From positions 1 through 32,291 of the forward strand of contig JAVWTD010000009.1 in the NCBI GenBank assembly GCA_036667875.1: a DNA stretch of 32,291 nt. The letters run 5' to 3'. The notes beneath the pieces were generated by a model, which saw only the letters and a program-made list of their open reading frames with translations, did not search any database and had not been told where the DNA came from. Shown piece by piece: positions 9,198-17,312 of this stretch. Within the stretch, counting starts at the first letter, position 1. Each line of letters opens with the position of its first letter. The stretch comes from CAJGDV01 sp036667875. GTDB lineage: Bacteria > Bacillota_I > Bacilli_A > RF39 > UBA660. The position numbers and the translations under genes were made by a program.

Positions 9198-9996
9198 CTT
9201 TTAGATAATCATCACTATTGATAGCAATTCCTAAAACAAATGTGTATGAAAGTATGTATATCCAAAACATTAATACTACTATGTTTGCAAGACTTCCATA
9301 GAATAGATTATAATGGGCATAATTTACTACATAATATGAATAAACTCCAGTTGCTACTATCCACATAACAGTTGTAAATATTACCCCTTTATTCATGTTT
9401 TTGCTTGGAATTGGTGAATCAGGTGCGATTGTATAAATCATTTTTATCATTAAAAATATTAAGAATATTCCAAATGTCCATTTTAACAATAAATATATTT
9501 GATATACCACTAGGGGTATATTAGATTTAAAGAATACTTTAAAGATGAATGTTAATAATTCATTTCCAAAAGCAATGCCAGTTATCATAAAGAATAATAG
9601 AAGTACTAATATCAAAAGCATGATAATAGCTTTTATTCTTCTTTTTATAAATGAACTGTCTTCTAGTTTAAAGAGCATATTTGATGCAACTATTATTGAG
9701 TTAGTACCATTTGAGGATATATAAAACCCAATCAAAATTGAAAGTCCTGTTAAAATACCAGGATTCATTAAAGCGGGTTTTAATATGCCAATAATTTGAT
9801 CTGGTAATGAACCATTTAATGATTCAACAATAAAGTTAATATCTATATTAAATTGAGATGCTATATAGGCAAAAAGAGTTATAAAAGGGACTAAAGAAAG
9901 AACTAGAAAAAATGCAATTTGACCTGGCAAAATCTTTAGTTCATTCTTATTTACAATTTTATAAAGTCTTTTTAAGTAGTGTTTTATCTTATTCAT
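9184..9996 (-). CDS. YihY/BrkB-family inner membrane protein
   Basis: The 270-residue protein has about six membrane segments. Landmarks of the family are GQIAFFLVLSLVPF in the first helix (~25-40), SSNGTNSIIVASN, and a C-terminal block with NLFYGSLANIVVLMFWIYI. It was once named ribonuclease BN in related genomes, but that name is not supported; the family's function is unknown and members are thought to be transporters or envelope factors. It starts seven bases after the GGDEF receptor gene, with an AGGTG ribosome site, and is last in that operon. Confidence 0.88.
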   Translation of the reverse strand: MNKIKHYLKRLYKIVNKNELKILPGQIAFFLVLSLVPFITLFAYIASQFNIDINFIVESLNGSLPDQIIGILKPALMNPGILTGLSILIGFYISSNGTNSIIVASNMLFKLEDSSFIKRRIKAIIMLLILVLLLFFMITGIAFGNELLTFIFKVFFKSNIPLVVYQIYLLLKWTFGIFLIFLMIKMIYTIAPDSPIPSKNMNKGVIFTTVMWIVATGVYSYYVVNYAHYNLFYGSLANIVVLMFWIYILSYTFVLGIAINSDDYLKDTKK

Positions 9997-10003
9997 ATAT
10001 CAC

Positions 10004-12052
10004 CTAATTATTTAATTCTTCTTTATTGTTTCTCATATCTAATGTTGCTTCGTTTACAGCGTCATCAATAGTTTTTATTCCATCTGTTATCATACTATAT
10101 CCTGCTGCTGCACCAAAGCCATGTGCTAATTCTTTAAATTCTTTATTAAGTTTTTTAATATATGAAACAACTTGTTTTTCATCATATTTAACTAAATAAA
10201 TTAAGAATTCATTACCGTTAGTTCTAATAATATCACTATTGGGAACTTGGCTATTAATTAGGATGCCTGCTGCTTGTTTGATAACGTTGTCACCTTCTTG
10301 GTGTCCATAATTATCGTTTATATAGGCTATATTATTTAAATCAACTATTACAATAGATTGTGGATATACTTCGCTTGAATCCCATAATTCTATTCTTTCA
10401 TTTAAATAATTTCTGTTTTTTAAACTAGTAAGCATATCTATATATTTAAGTTTATCTTCTTTTTTCATGTTTATTTTTCTTTTTTTAGGTCTATTTGGTT
10501 TCATTTTAGAACTAAAAAGTAATAAACCTAATAATAGTACTAATAATACTATAGTTATAATTATACTTTTAATAATTCCTGTATTAGAATTATTTTCCAC
10601 TGCATTATTAAATCCTTCTTGAATATAATAATCCTCATTAATGAAAGATAGATAATAATTTAAGAAATTAGAGAATACTTTATTATTTGAAATATCTCTT
10701 ACAATATAATTGTAATTTCCTTCAAGTGGGAAAGTATGATTTACATTAAAATTATTAAATTTTGAGTTTTTATAAAATTCATAAGTTTTCTTATCAACAA
10801 CAACTATACTTGATTTGTTGAGTGAATTTAATAATGAATTAATGTTTTTATAAGATTCTACTACAACATTATTATCTTTCAATTCTTTTTCAACCATTGT
10901 GTTTGAGAGAACTGAAACTTTAAAGTTTTTAAGTGAATTTGCTGAGTTTATTGTTATGTTGTTATCAACAGAATTTAATACAACTATTTCTTCATCAAAT
11001 GTTGAGATTGTGTCAAACACATCAACATTAAACTTTTTATTTGAATAACGATTAAAATAGAAATCTATTTTATTCTCATTAAATGCTTTCAACATTTTTT
11101 CTGAGTTTTTATAACTTTGGAATGATATTTCAACATTTGTTAATTCTGAGAATTTTTTAATTATTGAACTATTTATTCCTACTAAACGAGAGTTTATTTG
11201 AAGATCGTATGGTGCGTTTTCAACAAACCCATAAATATATCTTTTACTTCTAAATTTAACTTTAGATTTTTCTTCTACTTCATGAATATTAAAATACATG
11301 TCTGTAAAAGATGAAGCAAATTCAATTTGGAAGTTTTCTGTATTCCATTTTTTATAATATTTGCTTATTATATTATTTAATGTTTTTTCTTTGCCTAACG
11401 AAATGACATAATTGTCTTTCATTTCTGTAATTGAGTAGTTTATAAACAAACCTTTTTTTTCATTTAAATTACTCAATAAAATTAATTTTGGTAGTATTAT
11501 ATAATCTACTTCTGATTCTTCACTTAAAAAGTGATTGATCATTTCTTCGGTTTTATTGAATGATTTAAATAATAAATCATCGCTTTTTAAATAACTTACA
11601 GCATCGGCCATGTTATCTTTTAAAACTCCTACTGTAGATTTAGTTAATTGATTAAGATTATTAATTTTTTGATTTGTTTTCCCTACTAAAACATAGTTGT
11701 CTGTATATACAGATATGTCATTTTTTGAGATTGTATTTACTCTTTTAAATGAGTAGTCATCTTCTATTTTTTGATCTACTGTATATGATACTTTATTAAA
11801 TTCAAGTCCTGTATTTTCTTCTATTGATTCAATAAAATCAAATATAACTCCATCACCAGAATAGTTTAGAATTGCAACATCATTTACTATTCCTAAGTCT
11901 ATTACATTATTTTTATTATTTTCAATCCATGTTTTTTCGCTTAATGTTAGGGTTGATTTTGAGTCTTGTACGCTAAAAACAAAATATATAACGCCTATTA
12001 AAGACAATAATATTACTGCTGTTATTAAAACTACTACATTTTTTTTCTTCAT
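10004..12052 (-). CDS. Membrane receptor: two solute-binding (SBP_bac_3-like) domains plus degenerate GGDEF
   Basis: The 682-residue protein is anchored by an N-terminal helix (~7-27) and a second helix at ~498-518. The ~470 residues between them look like two successive periplasmic amino-acid-binding-type domains (~40-245 and ~265-490), placed outside the cell. The cytoplasmic part is a GGDEF domain: DMLTSLKNRNYLNE, then VDLNNIAYINDNYGHQEGD, then NGNEF (612-616) where an active diguanylate cyclase has GGDEF. Loss of the first Gly and of the Asp suggests reduced or absent cyclase activity; it may instead bind GTP or work as a regulator. It lies between a small membrane protein and a YihY-type protein in one operon. 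The domain order is clear; ligand and output are unknown. Confidence 0.8.
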   Translation of the reverse strand: MKKKNVVVLITAVILLSLIGVIYFVFSVQDSKSTLTLSEKTWIENNKNNVIDLGIVNDVAILNYSGDGVIFDFIESIEENTGLEFNKVSYTVDQKIEDDYSFKRVNTISKNDISVYTDNYVLVGKTNQKINNLNQLTKSTVGVLKDNMADAVSYLKSDDLLFKSFNKTEEMINHFLSEESEVDYIILPKLILLSNLNEKKGLFINYSITEMKDNYVISLGKEKTLNNIISKYYKKWNTENFQIEFASSFTDMYFNIHEVEEKSKVKFRSKRYIYGFVENAPYDLQINSRLVGINSSIIKKFSELTNVEISFQSYKNSEKMLKAFNENKIDFYFNRYSNKKFNVDVFDTISTFDEEIVVLNSVDNNITINSANSLKNFKVSVLSNTMVEKELKDNNVVVESYKNINSLLNSLNKSSIVVVDKKTYEFYKNSKFNNFNVNHTFPLEGNYNYIVRDISNNKVFSNFLNYYLSFINEDYYIQEGFNNAVENNSNTGIIKSIIITIVLLVLLLGLLLFSSKMKPNRPKKRKINMKKEDKLKYIDMLTSLKNRNYLNERIELWDSSEVYPQSIVIVDLNNIAYINDNYGHQEGDNVIKQAAGILINSQVPNSDIIRTNGNEFLIYLVKYDEKQVVSYIKKLNKEFKELAHGFGAAAGYSMITDGIKTIDDAVNEATLDMRNNKEELNN

Positions 12053-12067
12053 GTACTTTCCACCTTA

Positions 12068-12526
12068 CTAATTATTTGACCATTTAAATTCTTGAACTGT
12101 TTTATGTTTGTAACCAATGTATGGGTATTTAGATTCTTTATCTTTATTATCTTCAATTAAAAAGATTTGCATATCATAAAGTGCTTTTTCTTTTTTACTA
12201 AAGTTCTCTAATACGATTGAACTTAATTTTTTAGCGGTTGTTATGTCGCTTCCTTTGATTACTGTAATATCAAAATTAATTATTCTTCCTTCAATATGAA
12301 CTGTCACATCTTTGACTATTTCATTATCTTTAATTTTTTTTGAAATTGATTCTAATTTTGTTGTTTTGATTTTTTCTTTTTTAATATCATCTAATCTTGT
12401 TCCATATTTGTCAATACTGTTTCCTTCATTCCATACTGAAATAATAGTAAAGCCTATTATTAACATTCCTATTAAAACAATTGCAGTAACAATTAATCCT
12501 GCTTTTTGTTTCTTTGTAATTTTCAT
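12068..12526 (-). CDS. Small single-pass membrane protein, unknown function
   Basis: The 152-residue protein has a Lys-rich start, one membrane helix at ~9-31 and a soluble, probably extracellular part. The latter contains a basic coil-forming stretch (~45-68) followed by an alternating beta/alpha pattern (VTVHIEGRIINFDITVI, then a helix, then MQIFLIE), suggesting a small alpha/beta domain. I do not recognise the family. It is the first gene of the operon with the GGDEF receptor (15 bases downstream) and YihY, so an envelope-sensing role is possible. GAGGTG stands at a good distance before the ATG. Confidence 0.75.
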   Translation of the reverse strand: MKITKKQKAGLIVTAIVLIGMLIIGFTIISVWNEGNSIDKYGTRLDDIKKEKIKTTKLESISKKIKDNEIVKDVTVHIEGRIINFDITVIKGSDITTAKKLSSIVLENFSKKEKALYDMQIFLIEDNKDKESKYPYIGYKHKTVQEFKWSNN

Positions 12527-12546
12527 TTTATCACCTCATCATTATA

Positions 12547-12575
12547 ATTATACTATAATATTTTAAATAATACAA
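12547..12575 (-). promoter_or_regulatory. Promoter of the GGDEF-receptor operon
   Basis: TTGTAT (12575-12570), a 17-base spacer and TATAAT (12552-12547) on the minus strand. The predicted RNA start is only about 14 bases before the start codon at 12526. Confidence 0.65.
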
Positions 12576-12580
12576 TTAGA

Positions 12581-12609
12581 TAAAAACACATACATGAAAT
12601 ATGTATGTG
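12581..12609 (-). terminator. Terminator after the YtxH-like gene
   Basis: A perfect 9-bp stem (12587-12595 with 12601-12609) with a 5-base loop is followed by a T-run on the minus strand, 11 bases after the stop codon. Confidence 0.88.
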
Positions 12610-12620
12610 CTTCTTTTGTG

Positions 12621-13040
12621 TTATTCTTTTTCAAGTTTGTCTAATACTTCTTTTGTTACTTCTACTGCTTTTGCTCTTATGTCTGCTGCAGCACTTTCGA
12701 TAATTGGTGTTCCTTTTTCGATTGTGTAATCTACTAATTCATCAGCCATATCTGCTATTTCAGCAGCTTTTTTCTTTGCAATTTTAATAACTTTTTCTTT
12801 GTCTAGGTCTTCTATTGCTTCTTTAATTTCATATATTTTTGCTTCAACATATTCTTTTACTTCTTCGGCATCAACTTCATTAAGATTATCAAGAAGTTCA
12901 TCTAATTTAATTTTTAATTCTTTTCTTGTTTCACTTCCTGATTTAGGTGCAAATAAAACTCCTACTGCTGCTCCTAATCCTAGACCTGCTAAAAATTTAC
13001 CAAAACCATGTTTTTTCTTGCAATTACATTCTTTACTCAT
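12621..13040 (-). CDS. YtxH-like small envelope/stress protein
   Basis: About 139 residues. A Gly/Ala-rich hydrophobic segment FGKFLAGLGLGAAVGVLFAPKSG near the N-terminus, ending in the family signature APKSG, is typical of YtxH-type (general stress) proteins. The rest is a Lys/Glu/Ala-rich, probably coiled-coil helix. The protein starts MSKECNCKKKHG, giving an N-terminal CxC motif. I chose the ATG at 13040 because upstream ATGs at 13046 and 13049 sit closer to, or inside, the AAAGGA ribosome site; 13046 is also possible. The gene overlaps the end of the DUF948-like gene by 8 bases, so the two are translationally linked. YtxH and DUF948 proteins commonly occur together. Confidence 0.82.
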   Translation of the reverse strand: MSKECNCKKKHGFGKFLAGLGLGAAVGVLFAPKSGSETRKELKIKLDELLDNLNEVDAEEVKEYVEAKIYEIKEAIEDLDKEKVIKIAKKKAAEIADMADELVDYTIEKGTPIIESAAADIRAKAVEVTKEVLDKLEKE

Positions 13041-13320
13041 TTTCATCATTTCCTTTCTTTCTTCTATTAAATACAGATTCAATACTGCATGATACAATAT
13101 TAGCAAATTTTTCACTAAAGTTGCTTATTGCATCAGCCGTGTTGTCAACTATATCGAATACTCCATCGAGTTTTTTTACTTTCCCATTTACATCATTTAC
13201 GACTGCATCTACTTTGCCTAAAGTCTTTAAAAGCCTTAAAGCAAGAATTATTAAAACTACTACTAGTATAATCAATAGTCCATATAATATTACAGGGAAA
13301 ATCTCATTTAGTGCTTCCAT
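13033..13320 (-). CDS. DUF948-like membrane protein
   Basis: The 95-residue protein has one N-terminal membrane helix (~8-30) followed by a heptad-like helix (VDAVVNDVNGKVKKLDGVFDI) and a basic tail. This is the usual form of DUF948 (YtxG-type) proteins, which often accompany YtxH proteins, as here. It begins three bases after the acidic protein gene, with GGTGA before the ATG. Function is not established; a link with envelope stress is inferred from its partner. Confidence 0.75.
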   Translation of the reverse strand: MEALNEIFPVILYGLLIILVVVLIILALRLLKTLGKVDAVVNDVNGKVKKLDGVFDIVDNTADAISNFSEKFANIVSCSIESVFNRRKKGNDENE

Positions 13321-13323
13321 CTT

Positions 13324-14127
13324 TTATTCACCATCTTTCTTATCATACATTGAATCTATTAAGTTGAATAAATCTGAATCATTTAATTCTTTTGTTATAT
13401 TAAGTTCTTTTTCATATTTGTCATAGTCTTTGTTTAAATCTTTATCATTTAATGGCTTGTCCTCAGAAAAATCATAACTATTCAGTAATTGATCTAAAGC
13501 GTCTGCTTTTTCTAATTCTGCAAAGATGTCAATTGGTTCTTCAGAAACAATTGGTGCTTGTTCTATAACTGGTTCTTCTTTTTCTTTTTGAGGAGAAGTA
13601 TACATTAATGTTTCTTTATCTATTAGTGTTTTTTCTAATTCATCTTCAAGTGTTCCATAGGCTTTTTTTCTTATGTCATCAACACTTATAGAGTTATAAT
13701 CACTATGTATTGATGTTGTTATCGCCTTCTTTTTGCTTGTTATTTCACCTTTTTTATAGTTTTTGTCTAATACACCATAGACTGGTGAAATTATTGGAGT
13801 TGGTTTAAAGTTCTTTTTAAGTTCTTCTTTTTTTCCTTTATAACCACTTATATTTACTTTAACTTGTTTTTCTTCTTTATAAGTTGGTTCTATTTTGGTT
13901 ATTTTTGGTTTTTCTTCTTTTGGTTTTTCGAATTCTTCAAAGTCTGAGTCATCAAAGAAGGTTGGTAGTGTTGGTTTTTTTTCTACTATTTTTTCTTCTT
14001 CTTTTTCTTCTTCTTTTTTTTCTTCTACTGGTGTTGGAATTTTCACTTGTATTACTTCTTTTTTTATTGGTTCATCTTCTTCATATTCTTCTATAAACAT
14101 GTTTTTTACTTTATCTAATAAACTCAT
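13324..14127 (-). CDS. Acidic, Lys/Glu-rich cytoplasmic protein, unknown
   Basis: About 267 residues without signal peptide or membrane helix. It begins MSLLDKVKNMFIEEYEEDEP, then has a low-complexity Glu/Lys stretch (~35-60), a hydrophobic, Pro-rich conserved-looking block (FKPTPIISPVYGVLDKNY, ~107-124) and an acidic helical C-terminal half. The block looks like a docking or partner-binding motif. I prefer the ATG at 14127, with GGGTG before it, over an upstream TTG at 14139. It sits between a lipoprotein and the DUF948/YtxH pair in one operon, suggesting a cell-envelope or division-related role, but no function is assigned. Confidence 0.7.
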   Translation of the reverse strand: MSLLDKVKNMFIEEYEEDEPIKKEVIQVKIPTPVEEKKEEEKEEEKIVEKKPTLPTFFDDSDFEEFEKPKEEKPKITKIEPTYKEEKQVKVNISGYKGKKEELKKNFKPTPIISPVYGVLDKNYKKGEITSKKKAITTSIHSDYNSISVDDIRKKAYGTLEDELEKTLIDKETLMYTSPQKEKEEPVIEQAPIVSEEPIDIFAELEKADALDQLLNSYDFSEDKPLNDKDLNKDYDKYEKELNITKELNDSDLFNLIDSMYDKKDGE

Positions 14128-14143
14128 TTTTTCACCCAATTCC

Positions 14144-14743
14144 TTATTTTACTTTTATAAAATCGTCTTTTTTCTGTGTTGATTTTGGCATAAATATATC
14201 ATATCTTTCTTCTTTGTTAGTAAAATAGTCTTCATTTAACATTATTTTTATAACATTACTATTGTATTTAATTGAAGACAGTATATAAGTTGAATTAAGA
14301 ATGACATCATTTATATCTTCTTCTTTTACTAAAGCTTCTATTTTGGCATAATTATACATAAATTCAATTAAGTAATACCCATCTTCTTGTTTGTTTACTT
14401 CTAGGTATCCTGTTTTTTTATTTATATCTATAAATCTTGAGTAATAAGCTTCTTTATTTTGTTTGTATTCAAATTCTCTTTTATAATAATAACTGTTAAT
14501 ATCTATATAGAGATAATAATAATTACCATTTGAATATAACTTTTCATTATAATCAATTGTATCTATATATGTAACGCCTCTGGGTCTATAGTACTTGTAC
14601 CCTTTGCCGACATTATTATATAAAGTATTATCTTTTGATAGTATAACATTTACTATGTTGTCGATACTGTCTGTGTTTATTCTTACAACTGTACATCCTG
14701 AAAGAAGAAAAACAGACAGTAATATCAATATTAGTTTCTTCAT
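14144..14743 (-). CDS. Predicted lipoprotein, unknown function
   Basis: The 199-residue protein has a classical lipoprotein signal peptide: MKK, a hydrophobic core and the lipobox LLSGC, with the acylated Cys at 17. The mature part is rich in Tyr, Asn and Lys and has repeating beta-like stretches. I recognise no family. It is first in a four-gene operon with the acidic protein, the DUF948-like and the YtxH-like genes, and would sit on the outer face of the membrane. Confidence 0.78.
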   Translation of the reverse strand: MKKLILILLSVFLLSGCTVVRINTDSIDNIVNVILSKDNTLYNNVGKGYKYYRPRGVTYIDTIDYNEKLYSNGNYYYLYIDINSYYYKREFEYKQNKEAYYSRFIDINKKTGYLEVNKQEDGYYLIEFMYNYAKIEALVKEEDINDVILNSTYILSSIKYNSNVIKIMLNEDYFTNKEERYDIFMPKSTQKKDDFIKVK

Positions 14744-14763
14744 ATTACACCTTCTATAATCAC

Positions 14764-14772
14764 ATTATATCA
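14764..14772 (-). promoter_or_regulatory. Extended -10 promoter of the lipoprotein operon
   Basis: TGATATAAT on the minus strand lies about 20 bases before the start codon at 14743; the -35 region is weak. Confidence 0.5.
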
Positions 14773-14817
14773 AAAATTCTTGTTTTTAAATAGTTTTTTC
14801 ATTTTTTACATGTCAAT

Positions 14818-15450
14818 TTACATTTTAGAGACTTCAATCATATAAATAACTTGACCCTTTAAGTTAAATTTTGTTTCATACTCAGTAGGTATGTTGTCTT
14901 TGATATCATCACCATATAAATCAAGGGATAGATTATCAATTTTATATCCTTTTTCTACAAAAGATGTTACTGAAAATTCAAATAGTTTTCTATTATCTGT
15001 TTTCATTATTATCTTTTTAGTCTTTTTAAAGACTGAATCATATTTATCTAAAAAGTTATTACTAGTTAGTCTTTTCTTTTCGTGTCTGTTTTTTGGCCAT
15101 GGGTCAGAAAAGTTTAAATAGATGCAATCGACTTCATTTTTAAATACTTCGTTTATTTCTAAAGCATCCATTCTGATTAGTTTTAAGTTTTCATAATTAG
15201 TATCTTCTAGTTTTTGAACTGCTCTTACAATAACATTATCAAATTTCTCTATACCGATAAAATTAATATTAGTGTCTCTTTTAGCGTGTTCTCTTATAAA
15301 GTCGCCTTTACCCATTCCTATTTCTATATGTATTGGATTATTATTACCAAAAATAGACTGCCACTTGCAACAGTTTTTAACTGGATCTAATATAACATAT
15401 TTACTTTTTTCAATAACTTCTTTAGCACCAGTAACGTTTCTTAATCTCAT
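14818..15450 (-). CDS. trmB: tRNA (guanine-N7-)-methyltransferase
   Basis: This enzyme uses SAM to make m7G46 in tRNA. Its 210 residues show the TrmB signatures: the SAM loop HIEIGMGKGDF (~41-51), FIGIEKFDNV, the NFSDPWPKNRHEKKR substrate loop (~113-127) and the C-terminal TEYETKF block. Length is normal. AAGGAGG precedes the ATG. The gene has its own promoter, divergent from the small plus-strand gene; I see no terminator after it, so transcription may continue into the lipoprotein operon. Confidence 0.95.
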   Translation of the reverse strand: MRLRNVTGAKEVIEKSKYVILDPVKNCCKWQSIFGNNNPIHIEIGMGKGDFIREHAKRDTNINFIGIEKFDNVIVRAVQKLEDTNYENLKLIRMDALEINEVFKNEVDCIYLNFSDPWPKNRHEKKRLTSNNFLDKYDSVFKKTKKIIMKTDNRKLFEFSVTSFVEKGYKIDNLSLDLYGDDIKDNIPTEYETKFNLKGQVIYMIEVSKM

Positions 15451-15479
15451 GTTATCCTCCTTGTTTAGTTCCTTTTATA

Positions 15480-15488
15480 ATTTTATCA
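15480..15488 (-). promoter_or_regulatory. Candidate extended -10 promoter of trmB
   Basis: TGATAAAAT on the minus strand lies 30 bases before the trmB start codon, back to back with the promoter of the plus-strand gene. Confidence 0.4.
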
Positions 15489-15514
15489 TATTAAGCACCA
15501 AAAATAAACAAAAG

Positions 15515-15522
15515 CATATAAT
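15515..15522 (+). promoter_or_regulatory. -10 element of the plus-strand gene
   Basis: CATATAAT, ending 25 bases before the ATG. It contains a perfect TATAAT; no sigma-A -35 box is seen. The CATA start and a CACC 15 bases upstream are loosely like sporulation sigma factor sites, which is only a weak hint. Confidence 0.4.
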
Positions 15523-15547
15523 TTAATTAGAAAAGAGAGTGTTTAAT

Positions 15548-15757
15548 ATGAAAAAAGACAATAGAAATTACAATCCAGCAATGCCAATGTATGGTATGCC
15601 CATGCCAGCTCCAATGCCTATGCCAAATTACATGAACGAGCAAAATGTTCATGAGGAATTAATGAATCTAGAAAAAAGAGTATCGCGTTTAGAAGGAATA
15701 GTTGCAGGAAATAATATGAATCCAAATTATTCAGAATCAAATTTTTATATGATATAA
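15548..15757 (+). CDS. Small Met/Pro-rich protein with coiled coil
   Basis: A 69-residue protein in two parts: an N-terminal stretch of Met-Pro repeats (PAMPMYGMPMPAPMPMPN) and a C-terminal heptad helix (HEELMNLEKRVSRLEGIV), then a polar tail. The composition recalls small coat or surface-assembly proteins, but I recognise no family. It is the only plus-strand gene in the window, with its own TATAAT and a terminator starting at its stop codon, which argues that it is real. The ATG at 15548 is preferred over the GTG at 15539 because GAGAGTG then serves as ribosome site. Confidence 0.65.
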   Translation: MKKDNRNYNPAMPMYGMPMPAPMPMPNYMNEQNVHEELMNLEKRVSRLEGIVAGNNMNPNYSESNFYMI

Positions 15758-15779
15758 AAAAACAACTAATGTTGTTTTT
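15758..15779. terminator. Bidirectional terminator between convergent genes
   Basis: A 9-bp stem (15758-15766 with 15771-15779) made of AAAAACAAC and its complement, with a TAAT loop. It has T-runs on both strands and serves the small plus-strand gene and the prepilin gene that ends at 15783. Confidence 0.85.
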
Positions 15780-15782
15780 ATT

Positions 15783-16154
15783 TTAGTTTGGAGTACATGT
15801 TAAAATATATTCATAATTATATTGATCATATTTACTTCTATAGGTTACTTTAATAAACCCTGCTAATGGTTTTTCTGTTGTTGGGTCAATTACCTGGTCT
15901 TCTGCTATATGAGGAGAATTTACTAGAGTAGTAATAGAAATACAAATGTATTTTGTATCTAATGTTGGTAAAATACTTAAATTGTCAGCCGTATATTTTT
16001 TACTAGCTTGAATAAGTTCGTTTTTTACTCCATCAAGAGCTCTTGCTCTTGATCTATCTAATATTTTTCCGACTGCTGGAATGGCTATTAATCCTATAAC
16101 TCCAAGAAGCAGTAAAACTGCTAATAATTCAACTAAAGTAAATCCTTTTTTCAT
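15783..16154 (-). CDS. Type IV prepilin-like protein
   Basis: About 123 residues. MKKGFTLVELLAVLLLLGVIGLIAIPAV is a textbook class III signal: cleavage between Gly and Phe, Glu at position 5 of the mature protein, then the hydrophobic pilin helix. The short globular part has two cysteines, one at the C-terminus (LTCTPN), which could close a disulfide loop as in pilins. The ATG at 16154 begins the conserved leader; an ATG at 16160 is also possible with the AGGA ribosome site. It is a single-gene unit downstream of dnaJ with its own terminator. Assembly machinery is not in the window. Confidence 0.88.
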   Translation of the reverse strand: MKKGFTLVELLAVLLLLGVIGLIAIPAVGKILDRSRARALDGVKNELIQASKKYTADNLSILPTLDTKYICISITTLVNSPHIAEDQVIDPTTEKPLAGFIKVTYRSKYDQYNYEYILTCTPN

Positions 16155-16188
16155 AAACATCAAATCCTATCTATAATAATAATATCAC

Positions 16189-16216
16189 AAAAAAGAATAT
16201 ATTTAAATATATTCTT
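16189..16216 (-). terminator. Terminator of the heat-shock operon, over the dnaJ stop
   Basis: A 10-bp AT-rich stem (16193-16202 with 16207-16216) with a 4-base loop and an A-run on the plus strand (T-run in the RNA). The dnaJ stop codon lies in the loop. Confidence 0.7.
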
Positions 16217-17303
16217 CAATAGTATCAAATCTTGAATCAGTTTCTAAATGAGTTTTTGATAATTCATCAATTAATTTCTTTTGTTCTCTAGTTAATTTTG
16301 TAGGTGTTATAACATTGATAACAACATACATATCTCCTTTTCCAAATCCATTTACTGATTGAACTCCTTTTCCTCTTAGTCTATGTTTTTCTCCTGATTC
16401 AGAGCCTGCTGGTATTGATAACTTAACAGTTCCATAAAGGGTTGGCACTTGTCTTTTACAACCAAGAATGGCGTCTGTTATAGTGATTGGTAATTCCAAA
16501 TAAATATCGTTTTCATCTCTTTTATAAATTGGATGTTCTTTTACTGTAAATTCAATATAAACATCTCCATTAGGTCCTCCGTTTGTTCCAGATTCTCCTA
16601 CTCCACTTATTCTAAGTTGATTACCTGTATCTACTCCTGCTGGTACTTTGACTTCTTTAGTTACGGTTACTCTTACTTTTCCAGAGCCACTACATTTTCT
16701 GCAAGTTGTCTCATAAGATTTTCCTTTTCCTTTACAAGCTTGACAAGTTGATTTTGTCATGAATGTTCCAAACATTGTTTTTTGTTCTGAAGTTACTTGA
16801 CCACTTCCTCTACAAGTTTTACAAGTTGATTCATTGTGTCCACCTGCTCCATGACATTCACTACATTTTTCTTCGGTATCGATTGATACTTTTTTTGTAC
16901 AACCAAATACGGCTTCTTCGAATTTTAGGTTAACTCGCATGATAGAGTCTCTTCCTTTTCTTGCTCTTGAAGAAGAACCTCCAAAACCTCCACCAAAACC
17001 TCCGCCAAACATTTCACCAAAAATATCGGAGAAATCGAATCCACTTGCGTCAAATCCACCAAATCCACCTTGACCTGCACCATTAAAGGCTTGATGACCA
17101 AATTGATCATATTGTTGTCTTTTTGATGGGTCAGACAATATAGCGTAAGCTTCTTGGGCTTCTTTGAATTTTGCTTCTGCATCTGGTTCTTTTGATACGT
17201 CTGGATGATATTTTTTGGCTAGTTTTCTGAAAGCACTTTTTATTTCAGCATCGGTTGCTGTTTTAGGAATTCCTAAAATTTCATAATAATCTTTTTTTTC
17301 CAT
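16203..17303 (-). CDS. dnaJ: Chaperone protein DnaJ
   Basis: The DnaK co-chaperone that stimulates its ATPase and delivers unfolded clients. The 366-residue protein has the J domain with HPD at 33-35, a Gly/Phe-rich linker (~70-112), four zinc-binding CxxCxGxG-type repeats (CSECHGAG, CKTCRGSG, CQACKGKG, CRKCSGSG) and the C-terminal client-binding domains: a complete class I DnaJ. It begins nine bases after pepF with a GGGGTG ribosome site, so it is read with pepF and not directly after dnaK. Confidence 0.97.
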   Translation of the reverse strand: MEKKDYYEILGIPKTATDAEIKSAFRKLAKKYHPDVSKEPDAEAKFKEAQEAYAILSDPSKRQQYDQFGHQAFNGAGQGGFGGFDASGFDFSDIFGEMFGGGFGGGFGGSSSRARKGRDSIMRVNLKFEEAVFGCTKKVSIDTEEKCSECHGAGGHNESTCKTCRGSGQVTSEQKTMFGTFMTKSTCQACKGKGKSYETTCRKCSGSGKVRVTVTKEVKVPAGVDTGNQLRISGVGESGTNGGPNGDVYIEFTVKEHPIYKRDENDIYLELPITITDAILGCKRQVPTLYGTVKLSIPAGSESGEKHRLRGKGVQSVNGFGKGDMYVVINVITPTKLTREQKKLIDELSKTHLETDSRFDTIEEYI

Positions 17304-17312
17304 ACTTCACCC

